Below, piece by piece: positions 15,387 through 22,486 of a stretch of 27,018 nucleotides of DNA. The position numbers were made by a program, and so were the translations under genes. Position 1 is the first letter of the stretch. Every line of letters starts with the position of its first letter. The DNA comes from an uncultured Oscillospiraceae bacterium (GTDB lineage Bacteria; Bacillota; Clostridia; Oscillospirales; Acutalibacteraceae). The notes beneath the pieces are model-generated. The model was not told the origin of the DNA and did not search any database. It saw nothing but the letters and a program-made list of their open reading frames with translations. Where the stretch lies: the NCBI GenBank assembly GCA_905198295.1, contig CAJKBW010000038.1, positions 1-27,018 on the forward strand, written 5' to 3'.

Positions 15387-15995
15387 ATGTATTTTGCAAC
15401 TGATCCGGGGCTGCTCCGGCTTGAAAGGATGATGACGCTGATCCCGAATTTCCCGCTGCGTTTCTGCGGCGTGAGAGTTTACGACACCGAGATCGCGCCG
15501 ATCGGGGTCAGCCATAATGAGCTGGTATGGAACACCATGCGGCACGTCCGCAATTTGAATTTTCGCAAACGACTGAACGACTACATCAAGGAAAGGAAAG
15601 CGTATGCCATGAATTACCGCGGTATGAGACATCGGGTCCTTTTTAACAATGAACTCCAGAAAAGAGAGAATCCGTCAGCCGCCCTGTTGTGCGCGCTGTA
15701 CCTGCTGACGGCCGACTGCCGCCTGTGGTCGCGGGTCAAGCAAAGCGTCAATGCGAGGGGTATCCAGTTCCAAGGCATAAAGCTGGGCGAACTCAGCCCC
15801 GAAGCCTACACCCTGTATATGACCGCCAAGGACCTCTACTGTGGCACCAAGTACATCACGGTCAGCGATCTGGCGGATAAGGAAATCGTATCCCCGCAGA
15901 TGTTCGGAATACTTTGCGAGGCCATGACCATCCGGCGTTATGGGATGGCGGCGCTCAGCTTGGAAAACGGCAAGGAGGACCGGCAGAATGGATAA
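15387..15995 (+). CDS. DUF6075-like mobile-element protein
   Basis: A 202-aa protein beginning MYFATDPGLLRLERMM; the ATG at 15387 is preferred because it begins this conserved-looking start and has AGAAAGAGAG upstream, whereas the longer frame runs into the terminator. The order of blocks (MYFA-x-D opening, then SAALLCALYLLTADCRLWSR, then LSPEAYTLYMTAKDLYCG, ending in MFGILCEAMTIRRYG) resembles DUF6075 proteins carried by clostridial elements. No catalytic motif is seen and function is unknown. Its end overlaps the next start by 8 bp. Confidence 0.7.
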   Translation: MYFATDPGLLRLERMMTLIPNFPLRFCGVRVYDTEIAPIGVSHNELVWNTMRHVRNLNFRKRLNDYIKERKAYAMNYRGMRHRVLFNNELQKRENPSAALLCALYLLTADCRLWSRVKQSVNARGIQFQGIKLGELSPEAYTLYMTAKDLYCGTKYITVSDLADKEIVSPQMFGILCEAMTIRRYGMAALSLENGKEDRQNG

Positions 15996-16749
15996 AGATG
16001 GTTTTTGGAACCTCATCGACGAGGTCAACAGGGAAACCGGAGGCAGGGACCGGGACAGCGTCCTGAAGGCCACGCAGAAAAAGCTGGTGGAATGCTCCCT
16101 GCGGGATATCGTGGATTTCCACAACCTTTTGTCGCATTATATGGACTTGGCCGACACGCCCAATCTCGTGGCTGCGGCGGCAACGATCAACGACGGTGTG
16201 TCGGACGACGGCTTCACAGACTTCCGGGCGTGGCTGATCTCGCAGGGCAAGGCGGTCTACACGAACGCATTGAAATGCGCGGACTCGCTGGCGGAGGTGG
16301 AGATCGATCCTGAGCCTTATTCCACGCAGTTTGAGTTTTACGGATATATCGGATCGGACGCCTACAATGTGAAAAGCCTTCTGGAGCGCAAAGGCATCGA
16401 AGGGATCGTGGACAATGAATACTTCTCGATGAAGCCCAAAGGCGTGGAGCTTGTCAAAGACATCCTTGAAAATCACGGCACTTATGAAAATCCCCATGCC
16501 GATTCGGAGGACCCGGTAGAGGAAAGCCTGTACCTTGCTGTCAAAGGCCAGCTGCGGTCCGGCGACGTATATGACGAAGCGAAGAAGCGTCCGCTCAGTG
16601 AACGGCAGAAAGAAGACATCCGCTCGGAGCTGGAGTTCGAGCCGCCCATCGAATGGAAGCGCCGCTGGACGCCCGGCGACCTGCGGGAAGCGGTCCCGGA
16701 ATTATACGGCAAATACATGGAGCACGAATATACGATTGGGGGGATGTAG
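15988..16749 (+). CDS. DUF4240 domain protein
   Basis: The 253-aa product starts MDKDGFWNLIDEVNRETGG, the typical opening of DUF4240, followed by VDFHNLLSHYMDLA, SDDGFTDFRAWLISQGKAVY and the ADSLAEVE stretch, so the family call is good for residues 1-115. The remainder (about 115-253) is acidic and unassigned, with an EPPIEWKRRW motif near the end. The ATG at 15988 has an AAGGAGG Shine-Dalgarno and overlaps the preceding gene by 8 bp. DUF4240 has no known biochemical function. Confidence 0.85.
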   Translation: MDKDGFWNLIDEVNRETGGRDRDSVLKATQKKLVECSLRDIVDFHNLLSHYMDLADTPNLVAAAATINDGVSDDGFTDFRAWLISQGKAVYTNALKCADSLAEVEIDPEPYSTQFEFYGYIGSDAYNVKSLLERKGIEGIVDNEYFSMKPKGVELVKDILENHGTYENPHADSEDPVEESLYLAVKGQLRSGDVYDEAKKRPLSERQKEDIRSELEFEPPIEWKRRWTPGDLREAVPELYGKYMEHEYTIGGM

Positions 16750-16750
16750 T

Positions 16751-17161
16751 TTGAATTTTTTTGAACAGGAGCTGCGCCGCCTTTTCAACGGACGGCCTGA
16801 ATTTGCGGAGGCCAAATATATCGGGCGGGTTTGCATCGCCCCTATCGATGAGGAAGTAAAGATCAGGGCGGAATTTGTGACCTGCGGCACGATGGGTCAA
16901 TATGAGGCGCTGAAGCTGACGGCGCTCAACCGGACAGACGGTGCGGTGGATCAGCTCGTCCTGCGCTTTTCCGATTGTTTCACCAGTAAAGTCAATGTCT
17001 GCGGAAATATCACTGCGCCATATATCTGGACGTACAATGGAAAAGCGGAATGGTATGGGTCGCCGTCTCCCACCGACCTGCAAGCCCTCACGGACGCAGC
17101 ATGCGACTATGTCGGCGTATTCGAGCCGCAGGAGCAGATGGAAAAGACAATAGGAATGTGA
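16751..17161 (+). CDS. Mobile-element protein of unknown function (136 aa)
   Basis: The frame opens with a TTG at 16751, one base after the DUF4240 stop, with a G-rich Shine-Dalgarno (GGGGGG) upstream; no ATG in this frame gives a full protein. The product (NFFEQELRRLF opening, then FVTCGTMGQYEALKLTALNR, VLRFSDCF, APYIWTYNGKAEWYG) resembles short uncharacterised proteins that accompany ArdA-like genes in clostridial elements. A compact beta-rich fold is likely. No motif suggests an enzyme. The ArdA-like gene follows after 8 bp. Confidence 0.75.
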   Translation: MNFFEQELRRLFNGRPEFAEAKYIGRVCIAPIDEEVKIRAEFVTCGTMGQYEALKLTALNRTDGAVDQLVLRFSDCFTSKVNVCGNITAPYIWTYNGKAEWYGSPSPTDLQALTDAACDYVGVFEPQEQMEKTIGM

Positions 17162-17169
17162 GGTGTCGA

Positions 17170-18774
17170 ATGGAAACACGAGATAAAATGCAGATTGAAC
17201 TGGTCACTGAAAATCCCGATTACGGTTCCGGATATTTCTACGCGCCCCTGTATCTTCCCGCAACGGATGCCGACGTACGTGACGCGGTCCAGCGGGCCAG
17301 AGGCTTGGGCCGAAAGGACCGGTACGAGGATATCTCCGTGACCGATTGTCCGCGCCTTCCCGCGCTGGAGGATACGAGACTCGATGCGCCCACCATCCGG
17401 GAGCTTCATTTTTTCGCTTCGCGGCTGGAGGAATTGTCGGAGGAGGAACTCACCGTCTTGAATGCGGTCTTCAAAAAGCGCCGGGACGCCGGGAGCTTTG
17501 ACGACGGCCTCACCATGAAGGACCTGATCAACCTGACCTATGGACTCAGCGGAGTTCCGGTCGCGTCGAATGTGAGAAGCGACGAGCAGCTCGGCCAGCT
17601 GGTCATCGACAGCGAAATGAACGAGGATGTAACCAGCGTCCCGGAAAACGCCCGGTATCTGCTGGACAAGGCACGCATCGGCAGGCTCATAAGGCAAAAT
17701 GAAGACGGCGTTTATCTGAACGGCAAATGCGTCTTGACCAGCTTTTATGAGATGCCGGAGGTTTACGACGGCGTCCAACTGCCGGAAAAGCTGCACGCGA
17801 TTCCGGACGGCTTCTGGCTGCAGATCGCCAAGGGTCCGTTCGATGCGTCGAAAAGGCCCGTCTACGACGCCGACGATCCCGATGAAAGGGCCATCTGGAT
17901 ATCCCTCCCCATCGGCCGGGAGGAGGCGGACGGCTTTGCGCGGGAGCTTGGCGAGAGCCGCATCGAGGACTGCGTGTTCTATGGTTTTGAAACAGCCGTC
18001 CAGCAGATCGGCCCCGGTAAGTTCGGGAGCATGCGGAATTTTGACACGCTCAACGAGATCGCATCCCGCTTTGACGCCATGTCGGAATCCGAACAAATCA
18101 AATACAAGGCCGTACTCATCGCGCAGGAGTATGAGGGGAAGCATCAGCTTTCAGACGCGCTGGAGGCCGCAAAGCACATCGGCGAATATGAGCTGGCCTA
18201 CTATGCGGACAGCAACTCCGATTTTGCCGCTGAATACCTTGCGCATCATCTCCCGACCGGCTTCGATACCGAATGGCTCCGAACATTCCAAGCGGCAGAC
18301 ATGGGAGCGAAGCTGCTCGACCGTCTCGGTGCGCGCTGCACAGAATACGGCGTCGTGTCCGCCCGCGGAAAATCGCTGTTTGAATTGGTCCCCTTTGAGG
18401 AGCCGCAGAACAAGGAACTGAAGTCGCAGGCCATGACCGACGAAAAGCTGGAGGTGGTGGAGGTTCTCGGACAAACCGCCCTGTTCTCCAACGGCCGGTA
18501 CACCGAGGCGGAGGTGCCGGAGGGATTTTACAAATACGAGCTGCGGGAGGGTGAGAGCATTTCCTTTGCCACGATTGAGAAATCGGTGACCGTCAACCAC
18601 AGCGGTACCGTATTCACCAAGGCACCGCTGGATTTCGGTGGCGAAACGTACTTCGTATTTGACGACGACTCCTCCCCGAATTTTCTCGGCTATGAGATGA
18701 CGGCCGGGGAATTCCTGCACACGGACTTTACACAGCAGGAAAACCAAGAGAACGGAGGGATAGCGCTTGAATGA
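17170..18774 (+). CDS. Large ArdA-like antirestriction protein with duplicated core and LPD28-like tail
   Basis: This 534-aa protein begins like ArdA of Tn916 (FYAPLYLPATDADVRDAVQ, then YEDISVTDC, IRELHFFASRLEELSEEEL). ArdA proteins mimic B-form DNA and block type I restriction enzymes. Residues 20-200 form one ArdA-like unit. Residues 215-410 repeat the same order of blocks (WISLPIGREEADGFARELG, IEDCVFYGFE, LNEIASRFDAMSESEQ), suggesting an internal duplication. The last part, about 425-520 (TALFSNGRYTEAEVPEGFYK, VTVNHSGTVFTKAPLDF), resembles domain LPD28 of large polyvalent element proteins. Typical ArdA is only about 165 aa. The protein is strongly acidic, as expected for DNA mimicry. GAGGT lies 6 bp before the chosen ATG. 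A second, broken ArdA-like gene starts within its last codons. Antirestriction activity is inferred, not shown. Confidence 0.8.
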   Translation: METRDKMQIELVTENPDYGSGYFYAPLYLPATDADVRDAVQRARGLGRKDRYEDISVTDCPRLPALEDTRLDAPTIRELHFFASRLEELSEEELTVLNAVFKKRRDAGSFDDGLTMKDLINLTYGLSGVPVASNVRSDEQLGQLVIDSEMNEDVTSVPENARYLLDKARIGRLIRQNEDGVYLNGKCVLTSFYEMPEVYDGVQLPEKLHAIPDGFWLQIAKGPFDASKRPVYDADDPDERAIWISLPIGREEADGFARELGESRIEDCVFYGFETAVQQIGPGKFGSMRNFDTLNEIASRFDAMSESEQIKYKAVLIAQEYEGKHQLSDALEAAKHIGEYELAYYADSNSDFAAEYLAHHLPTGFDTEWLRTFQAADMGAKLLDRLGARCTEYGVVSARGKSLFELVPFEEPQNKELKSQAMTDEKLEVVEVLGQTALFSNGRYTEAEVPEGFYKYELREGESISFATIEKSVTVNHSGTVFTKAPLDFGGETYFVFDDDSSPNFLGYEMTAGEFLHTDFTQQENQENGGIALE

Positions 18775-18960
18775 GGATAAGGAATTCCAAGTGATCATCA
18801 GAAAAACCGATTCGAGTCTATATCACAATAGCACTCAACTGGATTTGCCAGCGACATGGGCTGAAGTGCAGGATGCTAGGCACAATTATTGGAATAATCT
18901 TAACAGGGAAGAAAGTATAAAACTGCTCTGCTTTTCCACACATGCGGGGCACAATTTGCG
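18767..18960 (+). pseudogene. Truncated second ArdA-like gene at the island edge
   Basis: A TTG at 18767 with GGAGGG 7 bp upstream opens a frame overlapping the previous gene by 8 bp. Its first ~55 residues (EFQVIIRKT, LDLPATWAEVQDARHNYW, then REESIKLLCFS) align with the N-terminal unit of the preceding ArdA-like protein, notably LPAT-x-A-x-V-x-DA. After about residue 60 the similarity stops; the frame runs on to a stop at 19153 through a terminator and unrelated DNA, giving a basic, proline- and cysteine-rich nonsense tail. The breakpoint is somewhere near 18940-19010. Local base composition is more AT-rich than the neighbours. A short functional peptide cannot be fully excluded. Confidence 0.65.
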
Positions 18961-19014
18961 CTCTGCAATCAAACCTGAGTTCCGACGGTCGTCAGGGTGT
19001 CCGCTTGCGTCAGA

Positions 19015-19060
19015 AAAAGCACAGCACTATGGAGCTGCTCTCCTGTGCTGTGCTTTTCTT
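19015..19060. terminator. Bidirectional terminator between the island and the ABC operon
   Basis: A 13-bp perfect stem (19015-19027 / 19045-19057) with an inner GGAG/CTCC helix is flanked by A5 on the left and T-rich sequence on the right. It can end both the rightward island transcript and the leftward ABC transporter operon. Confidence 0.85.
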
Positions 19061-19127
19061 ACTATGGGTTATCGAAATCCGGTTGTCTTTCCTCCGCTTC
19101 GTCCGGCTGCGGTGGCAGTAATTCGGT

Positions 19128-19847
19128 TCATCCGCTGCGTGCCCTGCACCTGAGCAGGGCAGCGCTCATCCCCATCGAAAGGAGGAGGATGACGCACAGC
19201 GCCAGCAGGTTTTCCGGCCGGAGCCCGCCGTCCAGCATAAGCGCGTAGCCCCAGGAGGCGGGGAACAGCCTGCCGGCGGCTGTAAAAACTCCGGGCAGCA
19301 GCTCGCGGGGAAACAGGATGCCGGAAAGCAGAATGGACGGCAGAAACACGATCTGGGAAAACATGGTGGATTTTGCCTGGTTTCGGTTCACCAGCCCCAG
19401 GACGCAGCCGACGCTCAGCGAAACGGTGATAAAAACCGCGAGGGCACCGAAATAGGCCGGCGCGCTTGCCGGGCGAGCGGCACCGAAAAGCAGAGGGGCG
19501 ACGAGATACAGGCTGATGCACATTACCGTCAGATGCGCAAAAGCGGACAGGCACATGGCAGCGAGGCCGAAGCACAGCGGGACGCCGTTTGCCGTGTACA
19601 TCTTTTTGATGTCGCCGGCGTAGGTTTCGACGATGGACGGCGGCAGGCCGATCAGAGCACCCATAGATACACCCATGACGGACATGGACGGGATCAGCGT
19701 ATGCTGCATTTCGGGATTTACGGCAGTGAATACGCTTCCCATAAATGCGAAGAACAGCAGCGGAACAACATAGCAGGTGATCAGGAGCGTTTTGCTGCGG
19801 ATGTCGAGCCGCCACTGCAGCGCTGCTGCGTAGAGGAAGGCGCGCAT
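19128..19847 (-). CDS. ABC-2 type transporter permease
   Basis: A 239-aa polytopic protein with about six hydrophobic segments, starting near residue 18 (SKTLLITCYVVPLLFFAFMG). The conserved ABC-2 region includes FLPSILLSGILFPRELLP, the usual P-x-x-L-SG-x-x-FP motif, followed by W-G-Y-A. The ATG at 19847 has a perfect AAAGGAGG Shine-Dalgarno. The gene overlaps the 3' end of its ATPase gene by 67 bp and is the last of the three-gene leftward operon (MerR regulator, ATPase, permease). A drug- or lipid-type export role is inferred from the regulator; the substrate is unknown. Confidence 0.88.
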   Translation of the reverse strand: MRAFLYAAALQWRLDIRSKTLLITCYVVPLLFFAFMGSVFTAVNPEMQHTLIPSMSVMGVSMGALIGLPPSIVETYAGDIKKMYTANGVPLCFGLAAMCLSAFAHLTVMCISLYLVAPLLFGAARPASAPAYFGALAVFITVSLSVGCVLGLVNRNQAKSTMFSQIVFLPSILLSGILFPRELLPGVFTAAGRLFPASWGYALMLDGGLRPENLLALCVILLLSMGMSAALLRCRARSG

Positions 19848-20659
19848 GTTTTTTCCTCCTTTGTCAATCGGATAAAATCCTCCTCCAGAGAACCGCGGTC
19901 GATTTGGATATCGGTTATCCGGATAGCTTTTTTTCGGTAATCCTCCAGGGAAAGCAGCAGGGCAGCGCCGATATCGTCAGTACGGAGGATTTCCTCGCCC
20001 TGTTCGCTTTTGATGCAGATGGTGAAAGACTTTCCGGCTTTTTCGGCCAGTTCTTCGGTTGTGCCGACGAAAGCGGCAGACCCGCCGCTGAGGATGGCGA
20101 TGCGGTCGCACAGAGCTTTTACCTCGGTCATGTCGTGACTGGCCAGCAGGATGGTTTTGCCCTGCGCTTTCAGCCGGCGTATCTGGCTGTGCAGCGCGAT
20201 TCTGCCCTCTACATCCAGTCCGGCGGTTGGTTCGTCCAGAAAGACGATGTCCGGATTGCCGGTCAGGGCGAGGGCAAGGTGAAGCCGGCGTTTCTGTCCG
20301 GTGGACAACTGTCCGTACAGCTTTGCGGAAAATGTCCCTATGCCCAATCCGTCCAGCAGATCCCGGTCGGGCCTCGTCCTATGCCACCGGGCAAACAGTT
20401 CTGCCGCCTCCAGCGGCTTGATGCAGGCCGGCAGAGTGGCGGACTGCAGCTGTATCCCCATTTTGCCGCTGACCCGGATTTCTCCGCTGTCCGGACGCCT
20501 GAGGCCTTCGATACATTCCAGTGCTGTGGTTTTTCCGGCACCGTTTGTTCCCAGCAGGGCAAAAATTTCGCCCTGCCGTACGGCAAAGGTCAGTTCTCGC
20601 AGAACGGGATGACTGCCGTAGCTTTTGGTTAAAGCGGATACCTCTATGGTTGTGTGCAT
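19781..20659 (-). CDS. ABC transporter ATP-binding protein
   Basis: The 292-aa ATPase shows Walker A GTNGAGKTT (about residue 37), a Q-loop (MGIQLQS), the signature LSTGQKRRL, Walker B IVFLDEPTAGLD and the switch histidine in ASHDM, with a C-terminal extension common in ABC-2 drug exporters. The ATG at 20659 is chosen because AAGGAGG lies 8 bp upstream; earlier in-frame ATGs (20689 and 20794) lie in the regulator gene. The last ~25 residues, encoded within the permease gene overlap, look non-conserved. It works with the 19128-19847 permease, probably under the MerR/TipAS regulator encoded just upstream. Confidence 0.93.
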   Translation of the reverse strand: MHTTIEVSALTKSYGSHPVLRELTFAVRQGEIFALLGTNGAGKTTALECIEGLRRPDSGEIRVSGKMGIQLQSATLPACIKPLEAAELFARWHRTRPDRDLLDGLGIGTFSAKLYGQLSTGQKRRLHLALALTGNPDIVFLDEPTAGLDVEGRIALHSQIRRLKAQGKTILLASHDMTEVKALCDRIAILSGGSAAFVGTTEELAEKAGKSFTICIKSEQGEEILRTDDIGAALLLSLEDYRKKAIRITDIQIDRGSLEEDFIRLTKEEKTCAPSSTQQRCSGGSTSAAKRS

Positions 20660-20685
20660 TAATGCCGCCTCCTTTTCGGTAGGAT

Positions 20686-21492
20686 TCATCGGCCGTCCGG
20701 TGTATCTCCGAAAGGCCGGGTTCCGGTTTTCGCGAAATAGACCTCCAACGCCGGTGTGATATAGGCGCCGACCAGTGCCTGTTTTTGTGCCCATTCGCTG
20801 TCGGCCGCCCCGGTGTCCGCCAGTTCATTCAGCCGGGCGAGCAGCTGTGTATCTCCCTCGGCGAATTCCATCAGCAGGTTCCAGTAGGCTTTCGCCGCCG
20901 CCTGTCCCCGGGCGCTGTCTGGCGGCACGCCTTCTTTATGCAGCTGCAGGATTTCTTCGGTCAGCTGGCCGAAATGGCTGAGAAAGGCCTGCGCACTTTC
21001 GCGGTCGAAATGCCGGCGGAGAAAATCGAGCGTTGGTTCGTCGAAATGCTTGATCAGCGCGTAGCCTTCGTTTTTCATCTGCAGATTGACCAGAATATCC
21101 GCATATTTTTTGAAATCCACCGTCTGCATCTGCTGCACCTCGGCCTTGAGCAGCTCGGTTTCCCGCAGCGCCTCGGACAACACCTCCAGCTGCTGCCGGA
21201 GGCTGTCCGCCTGCTCGTCGAGAACGCGTGCCACTTCCGCAGGTGTCTCCAGCGGGATCAGCCGCAGCCGGATGTCATCCAGGGAAAAGCCCAGTTTTTT
21301 CAGAGACAAAATCTGGTGAAGCCGTACCAGATCCTTATCCGTGTAAAGCCGCCGTCCGCCCTCGCTTTTTGCCGAAGGGGACAGCAGTCCTGTACGGTCG
21401 TAGAACTGCAGTGTGCGCACGGTGGTTTCCATCTTTCTGGCGATTTCGCCCACCGTCATATACCCGTCCGGTATGGCGTTTTGTTTTTTCAT
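20686..21492 (-). CDS. MerR family regulator with TipAS-like domain
   Basis: The 268-aa protein has an N-terminal MerR winged helix (MTVGEIARKMETTVRTLQFY, then GGRRLYTDKDLVRLHQI), a coiled-coil dimerisation helix (about residues 85-115), and a C-terminal helical region with the AYWNLLMEFAEGD block that resembles the TipAS antibiotic-binding domain. TipA-type regulators activate their own operon when they bind peptide antibiotics. The ATG at 21492 is preferred because AAAGGA lies 11 bp before it; the ATG at 21504 is too close to this site. The ABC ATPase gene follows after 26 bp. Its promoter has the 19-bp spacer typical of MerR control. The ligand is unknown. Confidence 0.88.
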   Translation of the reverse strand: MKKQNAIPDGYMTVGEIARKMETTVRTLQFYDRTGLLSPSAKSEGGRRLYTDKDLVRLHQILSLKKLGFSLDDIRLRLIPLETPAEVARVLDEQADSLRQQLEVLSEALRETELLKAEVQQMQTVDFKKYADILVNLQMKNEGYALIKHFDEPTLDFLRRHFDRESAQAFLSHFGQLTEEILQLHKEGVPPDSARGQAAAKAYWNLLMEFAEGDTQLLARLNELADTGAADSEWAQKQALVGAYITPALEVYFAKTGTRPFGDTPDGR

Positions 21493-21525
21493 TCGGCTGT
21501 ACATCCTTTCCGGTTTGTCAAACAG

Positions 21526-21556
21526 AGTATACACCATGACGCAGCGTAACAAGCAA
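21526..21556 (-). promoter_or_regulatory. MerR-type promoter with 19-bp spacer
   Basis: On the minus strand TTGCTT (21551-21556), a 19-bp spacer and TATACT (21526-21531) lie upstream of the merR-ABC operon. The spacer holds a near-perfect dyad (TTACGC-T-GCGTCA), as in operators where MerR proteins untwist an overlong promoter. Confidence 0.65.
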
Positions 21557-21613
21557 GCTTTTTTCATCGGCTTTTTCAGAGGCGCTGAAGCGGACGGGAA
21601 ACACAGCACGCAA

Positions 21614-21642
21614 TTGACGCTGCGGGGGTTGTATGCTACAAT
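21614..21642 (+). promoter_or_regulatory. Promoter of the DUF4886 gene
   Basis: TTGACG (21614-21619), a 17-bp spacer ending in TGC (extended -10) and TACAAT (21637-21642) lie 33 bp before the start codon at 21675. Confidence 0.75.
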
Positions 21643-21674
21643 GCCCTCGATGAAGAAAAAGGAGGAACGGCGTT

Positions 21675-22439
21675 ATGGCAGTAACCAGGATACTGGCGAT
21701 CGGCAACAGCTTTTCGGAAGACGCGGCATATTATGTGCATCCGATGGCGGAAGCGGCCGGTGCACAGGTGAAAATTGTCAATCTGTATATTGGCGGTTGC
21801 TCCCTGGAAACGCACTGGCGAAATATCGAAAGCGGGGAAGCCGCCTATCAGTATCAGCTCAACGGGGTGAATACCGAACGGTATGTGTCGGTGGAGGAAG
21901 CGCTCGGGGAAGAGGCGTGGGATTATGTTGTCACCCAGCAGGCCAGTCATGACAGCGGCTGGCTGGATACCTATACGCCGTTCATTGGGCGAATGCAGGC
22001 GTATATCCGGCAGAAAGCGCCTTCTGCCGAACTGCTGTTGCATGAAACCTGGGCATATGAGACCGACAGCAGTCACGGGGCGTTTATGCGATACAACCGC
22101 AGCCAGACCGAGATGTTTGAGCGGCTGCGCCATGCGTACCGGAAGACGGCACAGGACTGCGGCCTGCGGCTGATTCCGTCCGGCGAGGTGATTCAGCGGC
22201 TGCGTGGGACCGACCCGTTCCGTTATGCGCAGGGCGGTATGTCCCTGTGCCGGGACGGTTTCCATATGAGTTATCTTTACGGGCGGTATCTGTTGGCCTG
22301 CGTCTGGACGACATATCTGCTGCATCTGCCGCTGGCGGACAACGCGTTTGTACCGTCCACTGCGCTGGCTCCGGAGGAAAAGGCGGACCCGGCTGTCCTG
22401 CAGGTCATCCGGGAAGGTGTGACCGCAGCACTGGCCTGA
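21675..22439 (+). CDS. DUF4886 SGNH-hydrolase-like protein
   Basis: The 254-aa product has the SGNH-type block I (ILAIGNSFSED, serine in GNS near residue 12), a middle asparagine/glutamine-containing YVVTQQASHDSG block, and a C-terminal DGFHMSYLYGRYL block with the D-x-x-H pair expected of the catalytic dyad. This matches DUF4886, whose members are probably esterases or deacetylases acting on carbohydrates. No signal peptide is visible. The ATG has an AAGGAGG Shine-Dalgarno and a good promoter upstream. It is a single-gene unit closed by a strong terminator. The substrate is unknown. Confidence 0.85.
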   Translation: MAVTRILAIGNSFSEDAAYYVHPMAEAAGAQVKIVNLYIGGCSLETHWRNIESGEAAYQYQLNGVNTERYVSVEEALGEEAWDYVVTQQASHDSGWLDTYTPFIGRMQAYIRQKAPSAELLLHETWAYETDSSHGAFMRYNRSQTEMFERLRHAYRKTAQDCGLRLIPSGEVIQRLRGTDPFRYAQGGMSLCRDGFHMSYLYGRYLLACVWTTYLLHLPLADNAFVPSTALAPEEKADPAVLQVIREGVTAALA

Positions 22440-22440
22440 G

Positions 22441-22486
22441 CGAAGAACCCCCCTCTGCCGTTCGGCAGAGGGGGTTCTATTCTTCG
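22441..22486. terminator. Bidirectional terminator between convergent genes
   Basis: A long GC-rich hairpin (AGAACC...CTCTGCCG paired with CGGCAGAG...GGTTCT, with one bulge) has flanking CGAAGAA/TTCTTCG pairing. It serves the DUF4886 gene and overlaps the stop codon of the convergent Crp/Fnr gene. Confidence 0.85.

Noticed and set aside
17107..18144. A 345-aa open frame antisense to the ArdA-like gene
   Set aside because: The plus-strand protein has ArdA-like repeats and a Shine-Dalgarno; the antisense frame is a shadow without recognisable domains.
19069..19815. A 248-aa open frame overlapping the ABC permease in another frame
   Set aside because: It is rich in R, P and H without membrane segments; the overlapping frame gives a typical ABC-2 permease with a perfect Shine-Dalgarno.
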